Assembly (NCBI GenBank): GCA_964558295.1
Contig: CAZLDQ010000013.1
Span: 1-46,286 of the forward strand
Length of the DNA: 46,286 nucleotides
Reading direction: 5' to 3'
Source of the DNA: JBDKTH01 sp964558295
GTDB taxonomy: Bacteria; Planctomycetota; Planctomycetia; Pirellulales; Thermoguttaceae
Shown: piece by piece, positions 16,503 to 25,480 of the stretch
Numbering within the stretch: position 1 is the first letter of the stretch
Layout of the letters: the number at the start of each line of letters is the position of its first letter
The notes under the pieces: generated by a model
Seen by the model: only the letters and a program-made list of their open reading frames with translations
Told to the model about the DNA's origin: nothing
Databases searched by the model: none
Position numbers and translations under genes: made by a program

Positions 16503-18710
16503 ATGCCGTCCTGCTGGCCAGCAAGACTTACTGCCGTTCTCACCATTCTGCTGCTCGTACTGCGCGCCGAGACACAGCTTCACGCGCAGTTGCCCGGATT
16601 GGTCGCCGCCAATCGCTTTGAGTTGGCCGAACGGGTCGAGTTGGATCGAGCCGATGCCACGGTCGCCCGGCATTTCGAACGGTTCAACGAGTTCACGGCC
16701 AGCGGTCAATGGGACGAAGCGGTCGAGACGCTGCGGCAAGTCATGGAGACCTCGGGCAGCAAGCTATGGGGCGTGACCGACCGGCGGTTCATCTCGGTCC
16801 GTGATTACGGCCAACTACAACTAGTCTCGCTACCGCCCGAGGCCTTGGCCCTGTACCGCCACCGGATCGATCCAGTCGCCAAGCGCTGGTATGACGAAGG
16901 CCTTGCCAGGCGGGATCGCCACTTGTTGCTCAAAGTGGTTGACGAAGCCCTGGCCAGCAGTTGGGGCGACAATGCCCTGTTCGTGCTTGGTGAAATGGCC
17001 CTCGAATCGGCCGACTATGCCGGCGCCCGGGCGTACTGGGAGAAGATCATTCCCGTCGAACCACCGGCCGACACGCCACGCACTTGGCTCTGTGTGGCCG
17101 ACACGGACCTCGATCTGGCCACAGTCCGCGCCCGCCTGGTGCTCGTCTCGATCCTCGAAGGCTCGCTCGATCGGGCCCGGGAAGAACTGGCCCAGTTTAC
17201 TCGGCTGCATCCCGCCGCGCGCGGACGATTGGGTGGGGAAGAACGCGACTACGCGGAAGCACTCAGCGGCCTGTTGGCAGAAGCTGCCAGTTGGCCCGCC
17301 CAGCCGTCAAGTCCCAACTGGGCAACGTTCGCCGGCTCTCCGCGGCGGAATCAACAGGCCGTCGCCGCCAGCGAGAACACCGTCCCCTCTTGGAGAGTCA
17401 AGATTCGTCCAGCACCGCCGGCCCACCATTCGCTCTGGGGCACCGGCATGCCGGCGCGCCGCGTGGCCGAGGATGCCCGGGCACCGCTCAGCTACCATCC
17501 CGTGTTGGCCGGCGACCTGCTCCTGGTCAACAACCAGATCGAAATCCTGGCTTTCGACGCCGCAACCGGTAAGCCAGCCTGGGGCCATGAAGACGCACAG
17601 ATCTACCGCGACCAATTTGACGAAGCGGTCCATGCCAACTACAACCCGCCAAACAACCTCGGTGTTCCCCGGTTCACGATGACCGTCAAGGCGGGCAAGC
17701 TCTATGCGCGCATGGGGCCTTCGGTGACCCACCGGCCGCAAGAGCCCTCGCCGACGGCCCCGAGCGGCTACCTCGTCTGCCTCGACCTGGAAGCCGAAGG
17801 CCGACTGATGTGGCGCACGGTTCCCGACGGCCGCGAGTGGGCCTTCGAGGGATCGCCCGTAAGCGACGGGGCAAACGTCTACGTCGTCATGCGTCGCAGC
17901 GATATCCTGCCCCAAGTCCATGTGGCCTGCTTCGACGCCCAGAACGGCTCGCTCCGCTGGCGTCGTTTTCTCTCGGCCGCCGAAACGCCTGCGCGAAGCT
18001 CCTTTTTCGAGACAACCCACAACCTCCTGACCCTCAACCGCGACACGCTCTACTGCAACACGAACCTCGGCGCCGTGGCCGCCCTCTCGACTCACGATGG
18101 GCAAATCCGTTGGGTGAGTCTCTATCCCCGCGACCGCCAGGGCGACCTGCTCCAACCGGAACCGCATTGGTGCCGTGACCTCAACCCGTGCCTCTACGAC
18201 CGCGGTACGCTCCTGGTCGCCCCCAGCGACAGCCGGCGCATTGTGGCCTTCGATGCCACGACCGGTCAGATCCTCTGGCAAACCGGCCCCGAGGTGAACG
18301 ACGTGGTGCATCTTCTCGGCGTCGCCGGTAACCAGCTTATCGCCAGTGGCAACAAGCTCTATTGGATCTCCCTGGACGACGAGCCGGGCCGGGTCAAACA
18401 CGTCTGGCCCGATGGCCCGGAGAAACCCGGCTTTGGCCGGGGGATTCTTGCCGGTCACCGGGTCTTCTTTCCCACACGCGACAAGATCTACCTCTTCGAC
18501 CCGGCAACCGCCGCGCCCAAAGGCGTCCTTCCCCTGGCTCCCCACGGCCTGACCGGCGGCAATCTCCTCGTGGCCCACGGTCGCCTGCTCATTGCCGGCA
18601 ATCAAGAATTGGTGGCCCTCGGCGGCCAGCCGAAGCCAACAACCGAACCGGACAACCAGCCCGCCCAGCAGCGATTCGCTTTAACACAGTCTTCTTCCCC
18701 AAACCCTTGA
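16503..18710 (+). CDS. Secreted PQQ-type beta-propeller protein with helical N-terminus
   Basis: The ATG at 16503 is preferred because a signal peptide follows (MPSCWPARLTAVLTILLLVL); the open frame extends to 16389 without export features. The 735-residue protein has a helical, TPR-like region (about 30-260; FNEFTASGQWDEAVETLRQV and others), then a propeller of repeated strands. Repeat hallmarks include LAFDAATGKPAWG, VACFDAQNGSLRWRR, VAALSTHDGQIRWVS and VAFDATTGQILWQ, the AxDxxTGxxxW pattern of PQQ/BamB-type blades. No dehydrogenase active-site Cys pair or haem site is seen, so a scaffold or binding role outside the cytoplasm is more likely than an enzyme. It is the first gene of the long plus-strand run, seven bases before moxR, which suggests that it works with the MoxR/VWA system. 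Confidence 0.8.
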   Translation: MPSCWPARLTAVLTILLLVLRAETQLHAQLPGLVAANRFELAERVELDRADATVARHFERFNEFTASGQWDEAVETLRQVMETSGSKLWGVTDRRFISVRDYGQLQLVSLPPEALALYRHRIDPVAKRWYDEGLARRDRHLLLKVVDEALASSWGDNALFVLGEMALESADYAGARAYWEKIIPVEPPADTPRTWLCVADTDLDLATVRARLVLVSILEGSLDRAREELAQFTRLHPAARGRLGGEERDYAEALSGLLAEAASWPAQPSSPNWATFAGSPRRNQQAVAASENTVPSWRVKIRPAPPAHHSLWGTGMPARRVAEDARAPLSYHPVLAGDLLLVNNQIEILAFDAATGKPAWGHEDAQIYRDQFDEAVHANYNPPNNLGVPRFTMTVKAGKLYARMGPSVTHRPQEPSPTAPSGYLVCLDLEAEGRLMWRTVPDGREWAFEGSPVSDGANVYVVMRRSDILPQVHVACFDAQNGSLRWRRFLSAAETPARSSFFETTHNLLTLNRDTLYCNTNLGAVAALSTHDGQIRWVSLYPRDRQGDLLQPEPHWCRDLNPCLYDRGTLLVAPSDSRRIVAFDATTGQILWQTGPEVNDVVHLLGVAGNQLIASGNKLYWISLDDEPGRVKHVWPDGPEKPGFGRGILAGHRVFFPTRDKIYLFDPATAAPKGVLPLAPHGLTGGNLLVAHGRLLIAGNQELVALGGQPKPTTEPDNQPAQQRFALTQSSSPNP

Positions 18711-18717
18711 GGTTTCC

Positions 18718-19788
18718 ATGCAGGAACCAGCCCCGTTCGAGAATGATGATGTCCAGGCCGTCGAGAAACTCAACGAAGCCTACCGGCAAATCACCGGCCA
18801 GTTGGGCCGGGTGATCGTCGGGCAGCGGCAGGTGATCGAAGAGTTGCTCGTGGCCATGTTCGCCCGGGGCCACTGTCTCCTGGTCGGCGTACCGGGGTTA
18901 GCCAAAACGTTGATGATCCGAACCTTGGCCGACGCACTCTCGCTCGACTTCAGCCGCATCCAGTTTACGCCCGACTTGATGCCCTCCGACATCACCGGCA
19001 CCGAGGTAATCCAGGAGGACAAAGGCTCCGGCACGCGAGAACTGCGATTCCTGGGCGGTCCGATTTTCGCCAACGTCATCCTGGCCGATGAGATCAACCG
19101 CACCCCACCCAAGACCCAGGCCGCCTTGCTCGAAGCGATGCAAGAACATCAGGTCACTGTCGGCGGCAAGCGGCATCTGCTCAGCCAGCCGTTCTTTGTC
19201 CTGGCTACACAGAACCCGATCGAGCAGGAGGGAACCTATCCGCTTCCCGAAGCCCAGTTGGACCGCTTCATGTTCAACACCTACGTCGATTATCCCGAAG
19301 AAGAAGAGGAACTCCAAATCGTCAAGCAAACAACGGCCGACATCACGACGAGCATCACCCCGACGCTCAAGGCCGACGAGATCCTCGCGCTGCAGCACAT
19401 CGTGCGTCGCGTACCGGTGGCCGACCATGTGGCCCGTTACGCCCTGCGATTGGTGCGGCTGACGCGTCCGAGAAACGACGACGCGCCGCAGTTTATCCGC
19501 GATTATATCAATTGGGGCGCCGGCCCTCGGGCAAGCCAGTATCTGGTGCTCGGTGCGAAAGCCCGGGCGGTGCTCCACGGCCGTTACTACGTCTCAACCG
19601 ACGATATTGCCGCCGTCGCCTATCCCGTATTGCGGCATCGCATCATGACCAACTTCAACGCGGAAGCCGAAGGCGTCAAACCCGATGACCTCATCCGCCG
19701 CTTGCTGGCAACCGTCGCAAACGGCAAAGACGAAAGCTCCTCCGGTGGAAAACTCCCAGAACTATTTAGATCCGCAGACGCTCGCTAA
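18718..19788 (+). CDS. MoxR-family AAA+ ATPase
   Basis: This 356-residue cytoplasmic AAA+ ATPase of the MoxR group is of the usual length. Walker A is GVPGLAKT (residues 57-64) and Walker B is NVILADEINR (about 119-128), followed by the family-typical TPPKTQAALLEAMQEHQVTVGG. The sensor 1 region LATQNPIEQEGTYPLPEAQLDRFM is intact, and a C-terminal lid carries HRIMTNFNAEAEGV. MoxR ATPases are chaperone-like factors that, with von Willebrand factor A (VWA) proteins, mature or insert partners such as metalloenzymes or envelope complexes. Here the partners should be the DUF58 and two membrane VWA proteins encoded next. A GAGG ribosome binding site precedes the ATG, and the 3' end overlaps the DUF58 gene by 44 bases. 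The family call is firm; the client is unknown. Confidence 0.93.
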   Translation: MQEPAPFENDDVQAVEKLNEAYRQITGQLGRVIVGQRQVIEELLVAMFARGHCLLVGVPGLAKTLMIRTLADALSLDFSRIQFTPDLMPSDITGTEVIQEDKGSGTRELRFLGGPIFANVILADEINRTPPKTQAALLEAMQEHQVTVGGKRHLLSQPFFVLATQNPIEQEGTYPLPEAQLDRFMFNTYVDYPEEEEELQIVKQTTADITTSITPTLKADEILALQHIVRRVPVADHVARYALRLVRLTRPRNDDAPQFIRDYINWGAGPRASQYLVLGAKARAVLHGRYYVSTDDIAAVAYPVLRHRIMTNFNAEAEGVKPDDLIRRLLATVANGKDESSSGGKLPELFRSADAR

Positions 19789-20650
19789 GCTCCAGGGGCT
19801 CCAGCTCCGCGCGCGTATGATCGTCGAGGGCTACGTCTCCGGTGTCCACCGGAGCCCCTTCCACGGCTTCTCCATCGAGTTTGCCGAACACCGGGAGTAC
19901 GCGCCGGGCGATGATTTGCGCTACCTCGACTGGAAGGTCTTTGGTCGTACCGACAAGTTTTACCTCAAGCAGTTCGAGGAAGAAACCAACCTCGTCTGCA
20001 ATCTGCTGGTCGACGTCAGCCAGAGCATGCAATACCAGAGCGCCGATGCGCCGATGTCGAAGTTGGAATATGCCCAGTGCGTGGCCGCCGCCCTGGCGTA
20101 CCTGATCCTCCAGCAGCAGGACAGCGTAGGACTGGTCACCTTCGACAAGGACATCCGCGCCCTGGTCCGGCCGAGCAGTAACCCCTCGCATTTGGAACAG
20201 ATCCTGCATGTGATGCAAGAAGCAACCGCCGATCGCAAGACGGCCACCGGGCCGATTTTCCACGATCTGGCCGAGCGGTTCAAGAAACGGGGGATCGTCG
20301 TAATCCTCAGCGACCTGTTCGACGATGTCGACTCGATGATGGCCGGGCTGAAGCACTTCCGCCACCGTCGGCATGAAGTGGTACTGTTCCACGTGCTCGA
20401 TCCGGCCGAATTGGACTTCCCCTTCAAGAAGACCACCCTCTTCCGCGGCCTCGAAGAGCTTCCCCAAGTACTTGTCGAGCCGCGTTCCCTGCGCAAGGCC
20501 TACCTGCGGGAGTTCGATGCTTATGTGCGCCGGCTCAAGCGAGGCTGCCGGATGCACCGGATCGACTATGTCCAGATGCGAACCGACCAGTCGCTCGACG
20601 TGGCGTTGTCGAGTTACCTGGCGTCGCGAATGACGAAAATGCGTGGGTAG
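19745..20650 (+). CDS. DUF58 protein with VWA-like fold
   Basis: The likely start is GTG at 19745, giving 301 residues beginning ENSQNYLDPQTLAKLQ after the initiator, the usual DUF58 opening; the open frame reaches 19685 but would add unrelated residues. Family hallmarks are VSGVHRSPFHGFSIEFAEHR, YAPGDDLRYLDWKVFGRTDKFY and a metal-site-like DVSQSM (Asp-x-Ser-x-Ser type with changes). A VWA-like domain fills the second half (GIVVILSDLFDD). DUF58 proteins accompany MoxR ATPases across bacteria and are thought to link the ATPase to client or membrane VWA proteins. The gene overlaps moxR by 44 bases, so translation is probably coupled. No membrane helix is evident. The stop lies inside the start of a heptamer repeat. 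Confidence 0.9.
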   Translation: MENSQNYLDPQTLAKLQGLQLRARMIVEGYVSGVHRSPFHGFSIEFAEHREYAPGDDLRYLDWKVFGRTDKFYLKQFEEETNLVCNLLVDVSQSMQYQSADAPMSKLEYAQCVAAALAYLILQQQDSVGLVTFDKDIRALVRPSSNPSHLEQILHVMQEATADRKTATGPIFHDLAERFKKRGIVVILSDLFDDVDSMMAGLKHFRHRRHEVVLFHVLDPAELDFPFKKTTLFRGLEELPQVLVEPRSLRKAYLREFDAYVRRLKRGCRMHRIDYVQMRTDQSLDVALSSYLASRMTKMRG

Positions 20651-20686
20651 TGGATGGTGGATAGAGTGTAGTGGAGTGTAAGAGTG
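20643..20686. repeat. Heptamer-type intergenic repeat, locus 2
   Basis: From the last codons of the DUF58 gene the sequence divides into seven-base units such as GGGTAGT, GGATGGT, GGATAGA, GTGTAGT and GGAGTGT. On the other strand these read ACTACCC, ACCATCC and so on, like the CCACTAT/CCACTGC runs at other loci. It occupies the whole spacer after the stop codon. Confidence 0.6.
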
Positions 20687-20728
20687 GCGACAAGGCGTGT
20701 CAAAAGAGACGGCGATGACCACGCAACA

Positions 20729-20763
20729 AGCGGTGGCACGGTTTTGTTTTCCGTGCTACCGCT
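20729..20763. repeat. 13-bp hairpin before the first membrane VWA gene
   Basis: AGCGGTGGCACGG (20729-20741) and CCGTGCTACCGCT (20751-20763) pair along 13 positions around a nine-base T-rich loop. Twelve are Watson-Crick pairs and one is a G-U pair in RNA on the plus strand. Because it would fold in the leader, it argues that the true start of the next gene lies downstream. It does not look like a terminator, since coding sequence begins within a few bases. Confidence 0.65.
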
Positions 20764-20776
20764 GGTCGCTTTCAGT

Positions 20777-22939
20777 GTGCTCAGTCCGGCGATGCTCGGC
20801 TGGCTAGCAGCGGCGGTGATCCCGCTGTTGATCCATCTGTGGAGCCGACGACGGTACCGGGAAATGTCGTGGGCGGCCATGGAATACCTGCTGGCTGCCC
20901 TGCATAGCAGCCGGCGTCGGCTGCGCATGGAGCAATGGTTGCTGCTGGCAATCCGAACCCTCCTGGTCGTGCTGATTGTACTGGCGGTAGCTGAGCCGGC
21001 CTTCCAGCGAAGCGGGTTTGCCTTGGTCACCGGCGAGCCGACGCACCGAGTCCTTGTCATCGACGGCTCTTTCTCCATGGCCTATAAGGCGACCGACAAG
21101 AGCCGCTTCGAGCAGGCCAAGGAGTTGGCCACCCGGATCGTCGAAGAAAGCCCCCACGGCGACGGGTTTACCCTGGTGCTTATGAGTTCGCCCCCGAAGG
21201 TCATCGTGGGCACCCCGGTTTTCGAACCACCGGGAATCCTCCAGGAACTCGAGAATCTTCGCCTTCCTCACACCACACTCGATTTGGCCGCCACGCTAGC
21301 TAAAGTAGAAGAACTGCTCCAGGCGGCTCGCCGCGAGCATCCACGTCTGACCCGGGAAGAAGTCTACTTCCTCACCGATTTGGGCCGGACCGGCTGGGCC
21401 CCTGACACAACCGCGGCCACCGATTCCCGCACTCGGGCTCTGCGATTGGCCGAGACTGCCAACCTCGTCCTGATCGATCTCGGACAGCCAGATGCCGAGA
21501 ACACGGCCATTACGGAACTCCATGCTGGCCAGACGTTCGCCACTCCCAATCGCGACGTGCAGTTCGAAGTCCAGGTCAAAAACTTCGGGCGCCAAGCCCG
21601 CAATCGCCAAGCCGTGGAACTGCTGGTCGATGGACGCCGGGCCAAACAGCAAAACGTCGACCTCGCGGCCGGCGCCGAGGCCAAGGTCTCGTTCGCCTAC
21701 CGCTTTGAAACCCCCGGAAATCATGTCCTCGAAGCCCGGCTGACCAGCGATGCCTTGGATATCGACAACCATCGCTATCTGGCAATGCCGGTCAAACCGG
21801 CGATTCAGGTGTTGTGCCTCGACGGGCGGCCGTCGGGCAAACCTCTGGAAGGTGCGGCCGGTCTGTTGGCCCTGGCCCTGGCCCCGCAAGGTGATTCCCA
21901 AGGCCGGGCCACGGTGCATCCTGATGTCTTGCCAGAAAGCGCACTGTCGGAATCCGATCTGGGGCGCTACGACTGCATTTTCCTAGCCAATGTGGCCCAG
22001 TTCACCTCAAGTGAAACGAAGGTCTTGGATGCTTATCTGCGAAACGGCGGCAGTCTCGTCTTCTTTCTTGGCAATCAGGTGATCGCCGACAGCTACAACC
22101 GCCACCTGGCCGGCCTGTTGCCCGGGCAACCACGGATCCTGCCCGCTCAGCTCGGCGAGGTGGTGGCCAAAAAACAGTTCCGCCTCGATCCGCTCGACTA
22201 CGCCCATCCGATTGTCCAAGCCTTTCGCGGCCAGGAAAAGGCGGGACTCTTGACGACTCCTGTGCATCAGTACATCAAGCTGCTGGTGCCCAAGAAGTCG
22301 AAGGCGAAGGTAGCCCTGCGTCTGGGCGACGGAAGCCCTCTAATTGTCGAAGAGCCGATCCACCGCGGTCGAGTTATCCTCGTCGCCACGTCGGCCGACA
22401 CCTCGTGGACCCTGATGCCGCTCTGGCCGAGTTATGTACCGATCGTCCAGGAACTCCTGGCCTATGCCATAGGCGGACAGATCGAGCAGCGCAACCTCCG
22501 TGTGGGCGATCCTTTGGGTGGAACTCTTCCCATCCCGGCCGGCGAGGTCCCTTTGACCTTGCACCTTCCCGACGGACGCAACGAACAACTCCGTCTTACA
22601 AGCGAAGGCACCTACGGCACGTGGACCTATGCTGACCCCAGCCTCAGCGGCATCTACACGGCTCAATTCGCTCCCCCATTGACTCAACAGGAAATCTACG
22701 CGGTGAACGTCGATACGGCCGAGAGCGACCTCACGCATCTCACCGCCGACGAACTCAGCGACGAAGTTTGGCCGGGCGTTCGCTACGTCCATCAAACGAC
22801 CTGGGAAGACCTCGCCGATCAGCCGTCGACGCACCCCAGCCGCCGCAACGGCCTGCCCAAGGGACTCCTCTACGGAGTCCTCGGGCTTCTCCTGGCCGAG
22901 ACATTCATCGCCTGGCGATTCGGACACCATACGCCATGA
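20777..22939 (+). CDS. BatA-type membrane protein with VWA and GATase-like regions
   Basis: The conserved start of this family (LSP, then two helices separated by LIHLWSRRRYREMSW) begins at GTG 20777. The frame is open to 20684, but that extension would be coded by a heptamer repeat and a strong hairpin, so I reject it. GTG 20753 and ATG 20792 are other options. The 720-residue product has two N-terminal helices, a VWA domain with VLVIDGSFSM (metal-site Asp-x-Ser-x-Ser), a CARDB-like beta domain (about 265-355), a GATase1-like domain (CIFLANVAQFTSSETKVLDAYLRNGG begins it) and a final helix near the C-terminus. It faces the periplasm. It should partner MoxR and DUF58. Its stop overlaps the start of the next, similar membrane protein. 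Confidence 0.85.
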   Translation: MLSPAMLGWLAAAVIPLLIHLWSRRRYREMSWAAMEYLLAALHSSRRRLRMEQWLLLAIRTLLVVLIVLAVAEPAFQRSGFALVTGEPTHRVLVIDGSFSMAYKATDKSRFEQAKELATRIVEESPHGDGFTLVLMSSPPKVIVGTPVFEPPGILQELENLRLPHTTLDLAATLAKVEELLQAARREHPRLTREEVYFLTDLGRTGWAPDTTAATDSRTRALRLAETANLVLIDLGQPDAENTAITELHAGQTFATPNRDVQFEVQVKNFGRQARNRQAVELLVDGRRAKQQNVDLAAGAEAKVSFAYRFETPGNHVLEARLTSDALDIDNHRYLAMPVKPAIQVLCLDGRPSGKPLEGAAGLLALALAPQGDSQGRATVHPDVLPESALSESDLGRYDCIFLANVAQFTSSETKVLDAYLRNGGSLVFFLGNQVIADSYNRHLAGLLPGQPRILPAQLGEVVAKKQFRLDPLDYAHPIVQAFRGQEKAGLLTTPVHQYIKLLVPKKSKAKVALRLGDGSPLIVEEPIHRGRVILVATSADTSWTLMPLWPSYVPIVQELLAYAIGGQIEQRNLRVGDPLGGTLPIPAGEVPLTLHLPDGRNEQLRLTSEGTYGTWTYADPSLSGIYTAQFAPPLTQQEIYAVNVDTAESDLTHLTADELSDEVWPGVRYVHQTTWEDLADQPSTHPSRRNGLPKGLLYGVLGLLLAETFIAWRFGHHTP

Positions 22940-25314
22940 CCAACGCCGTCCCAACCTGGCTTCAACGATTGCTCGGCATTCAGACCGGGCCCGGCGAGGG
23001 TACGGCCTGGAGCCTCGAACACACCTGGAGCTGGCCCCCTTGGCTCACGCTGCTGTTTGTCGTCTTCGCTGTGGCGTTTGTCATCACTACCTACCTGCGG
23101 GAAAACCGTGAGGCCTCGGTCACGCTGCGCATGCTCCTGGCCACGATCCGCTTGGCACTGGTCGGGATCGTGCTGTTCATGCTCGCCCAGTTTGCCCTTT
23201 CCTTCAGCCGCACGGGCCTGCCCTATGTGGCCGTGCTGGTCGATGACTCGTTGAGCATGACCATCGTCGACCGCTACGACGATGCGCTGCACAAGAAGCT
23301 CCTCGAACGGATCCGCCACGAGGGCCTCGACGAACCGAGCCGCTGGAATCTCGCCCGAACGCTGCTCACCGAGCGTAACGGCTCCCTGTTAACCGCGCTG
23401 ACCAAGAACTACAAGCTCCGCTTCTATTTCCTGACCGGAATCACCCCAAGCCAAACGGGCGATGTGGACGAACTGGTCAAGCAACTCAAGTCACACGACC
23501 CGGCGGGCGAGACCAGCCGCCTGGGCACGGCGGTGCGCGGCGTGCTCGAAGACCTCCGCGGCACGGCCCCGGCAGCCATCATTCTCTTGAGCGATGGCAT
23601 CAACACCGATGGCCCAACCCTCTCCGACGCCGCCACCACCGCACGGCGCAAAGGCGTGCCGCTGTTCTGCATCGGTCTCGGCGACAACCGGCCGGTCCGC
23701 GACCTCAAACTGAGCGACCTGATCGTCGAAGACGTCGTCTTCCTGAACGATATCGTCTACTTCGAAGCCAATCTGACCGCCAGCGGCTATGCCGACCGCG
23801 AAGTGCGGGTCGTGCTCCGCCGCAAAGACATGCCGCAGATTCTGGCCGAACAAAAACTCAAAGCGCCTCCCGACGGCCAGTCGCTCCAGGTGCGTCTCGC
23901 CCACCGCCCAACTGAAGAAGGCCAGTTCCCGTTTATCGTCGAAGTCGAACCGCTCGAAGGCGAGTTGGAAACCGAAAACAACCGCCAGGAGCGAACCGTC
24001 CGGGTGCGCAAGGAACAAATCCGGGTGCTCCTCGTGCAGGCCTCTCCCAGCTATGAGTTCCGCTATCTGCGCAACATGCTCCAGCGCGATGCGACCGTCG
24101 AACTGCACACCGTGCTCCAAGAGGCTGACATGGAACATGCCGAGCAGGTCGAAGGCGTGCTGCGAGGGTTCCCCGTGCGACGCGACGAACTGTTCAAATA
24201 CGACGTGATCATCCTCGGCGATGTGAACCCGGGGCTCTTGAGTGCGTCGATGTTGCAGAATGTGGCCGACTTCGTCGATCAGCCAGGCAAGGGCGGGGCC
24301 TTGGTCTGCATTGCCGGCCCGCAGTTCATGCCTGCCGCCTTCCGCAACTCCCCCTTGGAGCGTCTGCTGCCGATCAACCTGAACACGATCCGGTATCCCG
24401 ATCCGAACGTGACACTGACGGAAGGGTTTGGCGTCCGGCCTACGGATCTAGGTTTGGTCAGCCCGCAGATGCAACTGGGCGACACGCCGGCGGAAACCGC
24501 TCGCATCTGGGAAAACCTGCCCCCCTTGTACTGGCTCCTGGAAACGCCCGACCTGAAACCTGGCGCCCGCGTGTTGGCCGAGCATCCGAATAAGCTGGCC
24601 CATGACGGCCGGCGTTTGCCGGTGATCGTGATGCACTATGTAGGAGCGGGCAAGGTCTTGTTCCACGCCACCGACGAGACGTGGCGCTGGCGCTATCGCG
24701 TCGGCGACGTCTTCTTCGCTCGCTACTGGATCCAGACGATTCGTTTCCTCGCCCGCTCGAAACTCGCCGAGAGCGGCTCCGCGCTGCTCTCCGTCGACCG
24801 CCGCGAGTATCAGCGAGGCGAACCGGTGCTTCTCCGGGCACGATTCATTGACGAGCGACTCGCCCCGGCCGACGACGACGGAGTCACCATCGTCCTGGAA
24901 CACAAAGACCATCAAACCCAGCGGCTCCAACTGCATCGGGTCACCACCAACCGTGGCGTGTTCGAAGGCCTGCTGAGCAAGCCGGCCATCGGCTCCTACC
25001 ATGCGTGGATCGCTTTGCCGGCCTCGCAGGGCCCGGCTCCGGCGGTCGATTTCAGCGTCGTCGCGCCGCCCGGCGAATTCCAGAAAGTCGAAATGGATGC
25101 CGCCGAGTTGCGCCGGGCCGCCGAAATGACCAAAGGCAAGTTCTACGACGTCACCACGGCCGACCGCATCCTCCGTGACCTCCCCGAAGGACGTCAAGTG
25201 CCCATTGAATCTCTTCCCCCGAAATCCCTCTGGAACACCTGGCCCCTACTGCTCCTGTTCCTCGCACTGCTGACCACCGAGTGGACTCTGCGTAAGCTCG
25301 GAGGAATGGCGTAG
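22936..25314 (+). CDS. Second membrane VWA/GATase-like protein
   Basis: The ATG at 22936 overlaps the previous stop in an ATGA, a clear sign of coupling. The upstream open frame to 22768 is the previous gene read in another frame. The 792-residue product has two N-terminal helices (about 33-55 and 66-90), a VWA domain with VLVDDSLSM and IILLSDGINTDG, a beta domain, then a GATase1-like Rossmann region (YDVIILGDVNPGLLSASMLQ, with a family-typical GGALVCIAGP). It ends with a C-terminal helix (LWNTWPLLLLFLALL). No catalytic Cys-His-Glu triad is obvious, so the GATase-like part is probably structural. It resembles the preceding protein in architecture and may form a membrane pair with it under MoxR control. 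Confidence 0.85.
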   Translation: MTNAVPTWLQRLLGIQTGPGEGTAWSLEHTWSWPPWLTLLFVVFAVAFVITTYLRENREASVTLRMLLATIRLALVGIVLFMLAQFALSFSRTGLPYVAVLVDDSLSMTIVDRYDDALHKKLLERIRHEGLDEPSRWNLARTLLTERNGSLLTALTKNYKLRFYFLTGITPSQTGDVDELVKQLKSHDPAGETSRLGTAVRGVLEDLRGTAPAAIILLSDGINTDGPTLSDAATTARRKGVPLFCIGLGDNRPVRDLKLSDLIVEDVVFLNDIVYFEANLTASGYADREVRVVLRRKDMPQILAEQKLKAPPDGQSLQVRLAHRPTEEGQFPFIVEVEPLEGELETENNRQERTVRVRKEQIRVLLVQASPSYEFRYLRNMLQRDATVELHTVLQEADMEHAEQVEGVLRGFPVRRDELFKYDVIILGDVNPGLLSASMLQNVADFVDQPGKGGALVCIAGPQFMPAAFRNSPLERLLPINLNTIRYPDPNVTLTEGFGVRPTDLGLVSPQMQLGDTPAETARIWENLPPLYWLLETPDLKPGARVLAEHPNKLAHDGRRLPVIVMHYVGAGKVLFHATDETWRWRYRVGDVFFARYWIQTIRFLARSKLAESGSALLSVDRREYQRGEPVLLRARFIDERLAPADDDGVTIVLEHKDHQTQRLQLHRVTTNRGVFEGLLSKPAIGSYHAWIALPASQGPAPAVDFSVVAPPGEFQKVEMDAAELRRAAEMTKGKFYDVTTADRILRDLPEGRQVPIESLPPKSLWNTWPLLLLFLALLTTEWTLRKLGGMA

Positions 25315-25320
25315 AATGAA

Positions 25321-25480
25321 GGGAATTGCAGAATGACAAATGATCAATGATGAAAAAAAACGCAAAGAGGCAAGCCACTGATAACCACCTTCTGCGTACT
25401 GTGTACCGCGTACTGCGTACCGCGTACTGTGTACCGCGTACCGCGTACTGCGTACTTCCTACTGACCACTGACCACTCCC
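25321..25480. repeat. Heptamer tandem array, locus 3 (best-preserved)
   Basis: After AATGATCAATGATG (25339-25352) and AAGAGGCAAGCCA (25365-25377), both shared with 14203-14250, comes an unbroken run of 12 seven-base units from 25394 to 25477. They are GCGTACT and GTGTACC variants, then TCCTACT and two GACCACT units. Only CCC separates the run from the ATG of the DUF4175 gene. Units differ mainly at positions 2 and 7. The spacer has no gene. Confidence 0.8.

Noticed and set aside
22768..22935. Upstream extension of the second membrane VWA protein
   Set aside because: It reads the end of the previous gene in another frame; the ATGA overlap at 22936 is the natural start.
25394..25477. CRISPR-like array
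   Set aside because: Units are only seven bases with no spacers; no cas gene is nearby.
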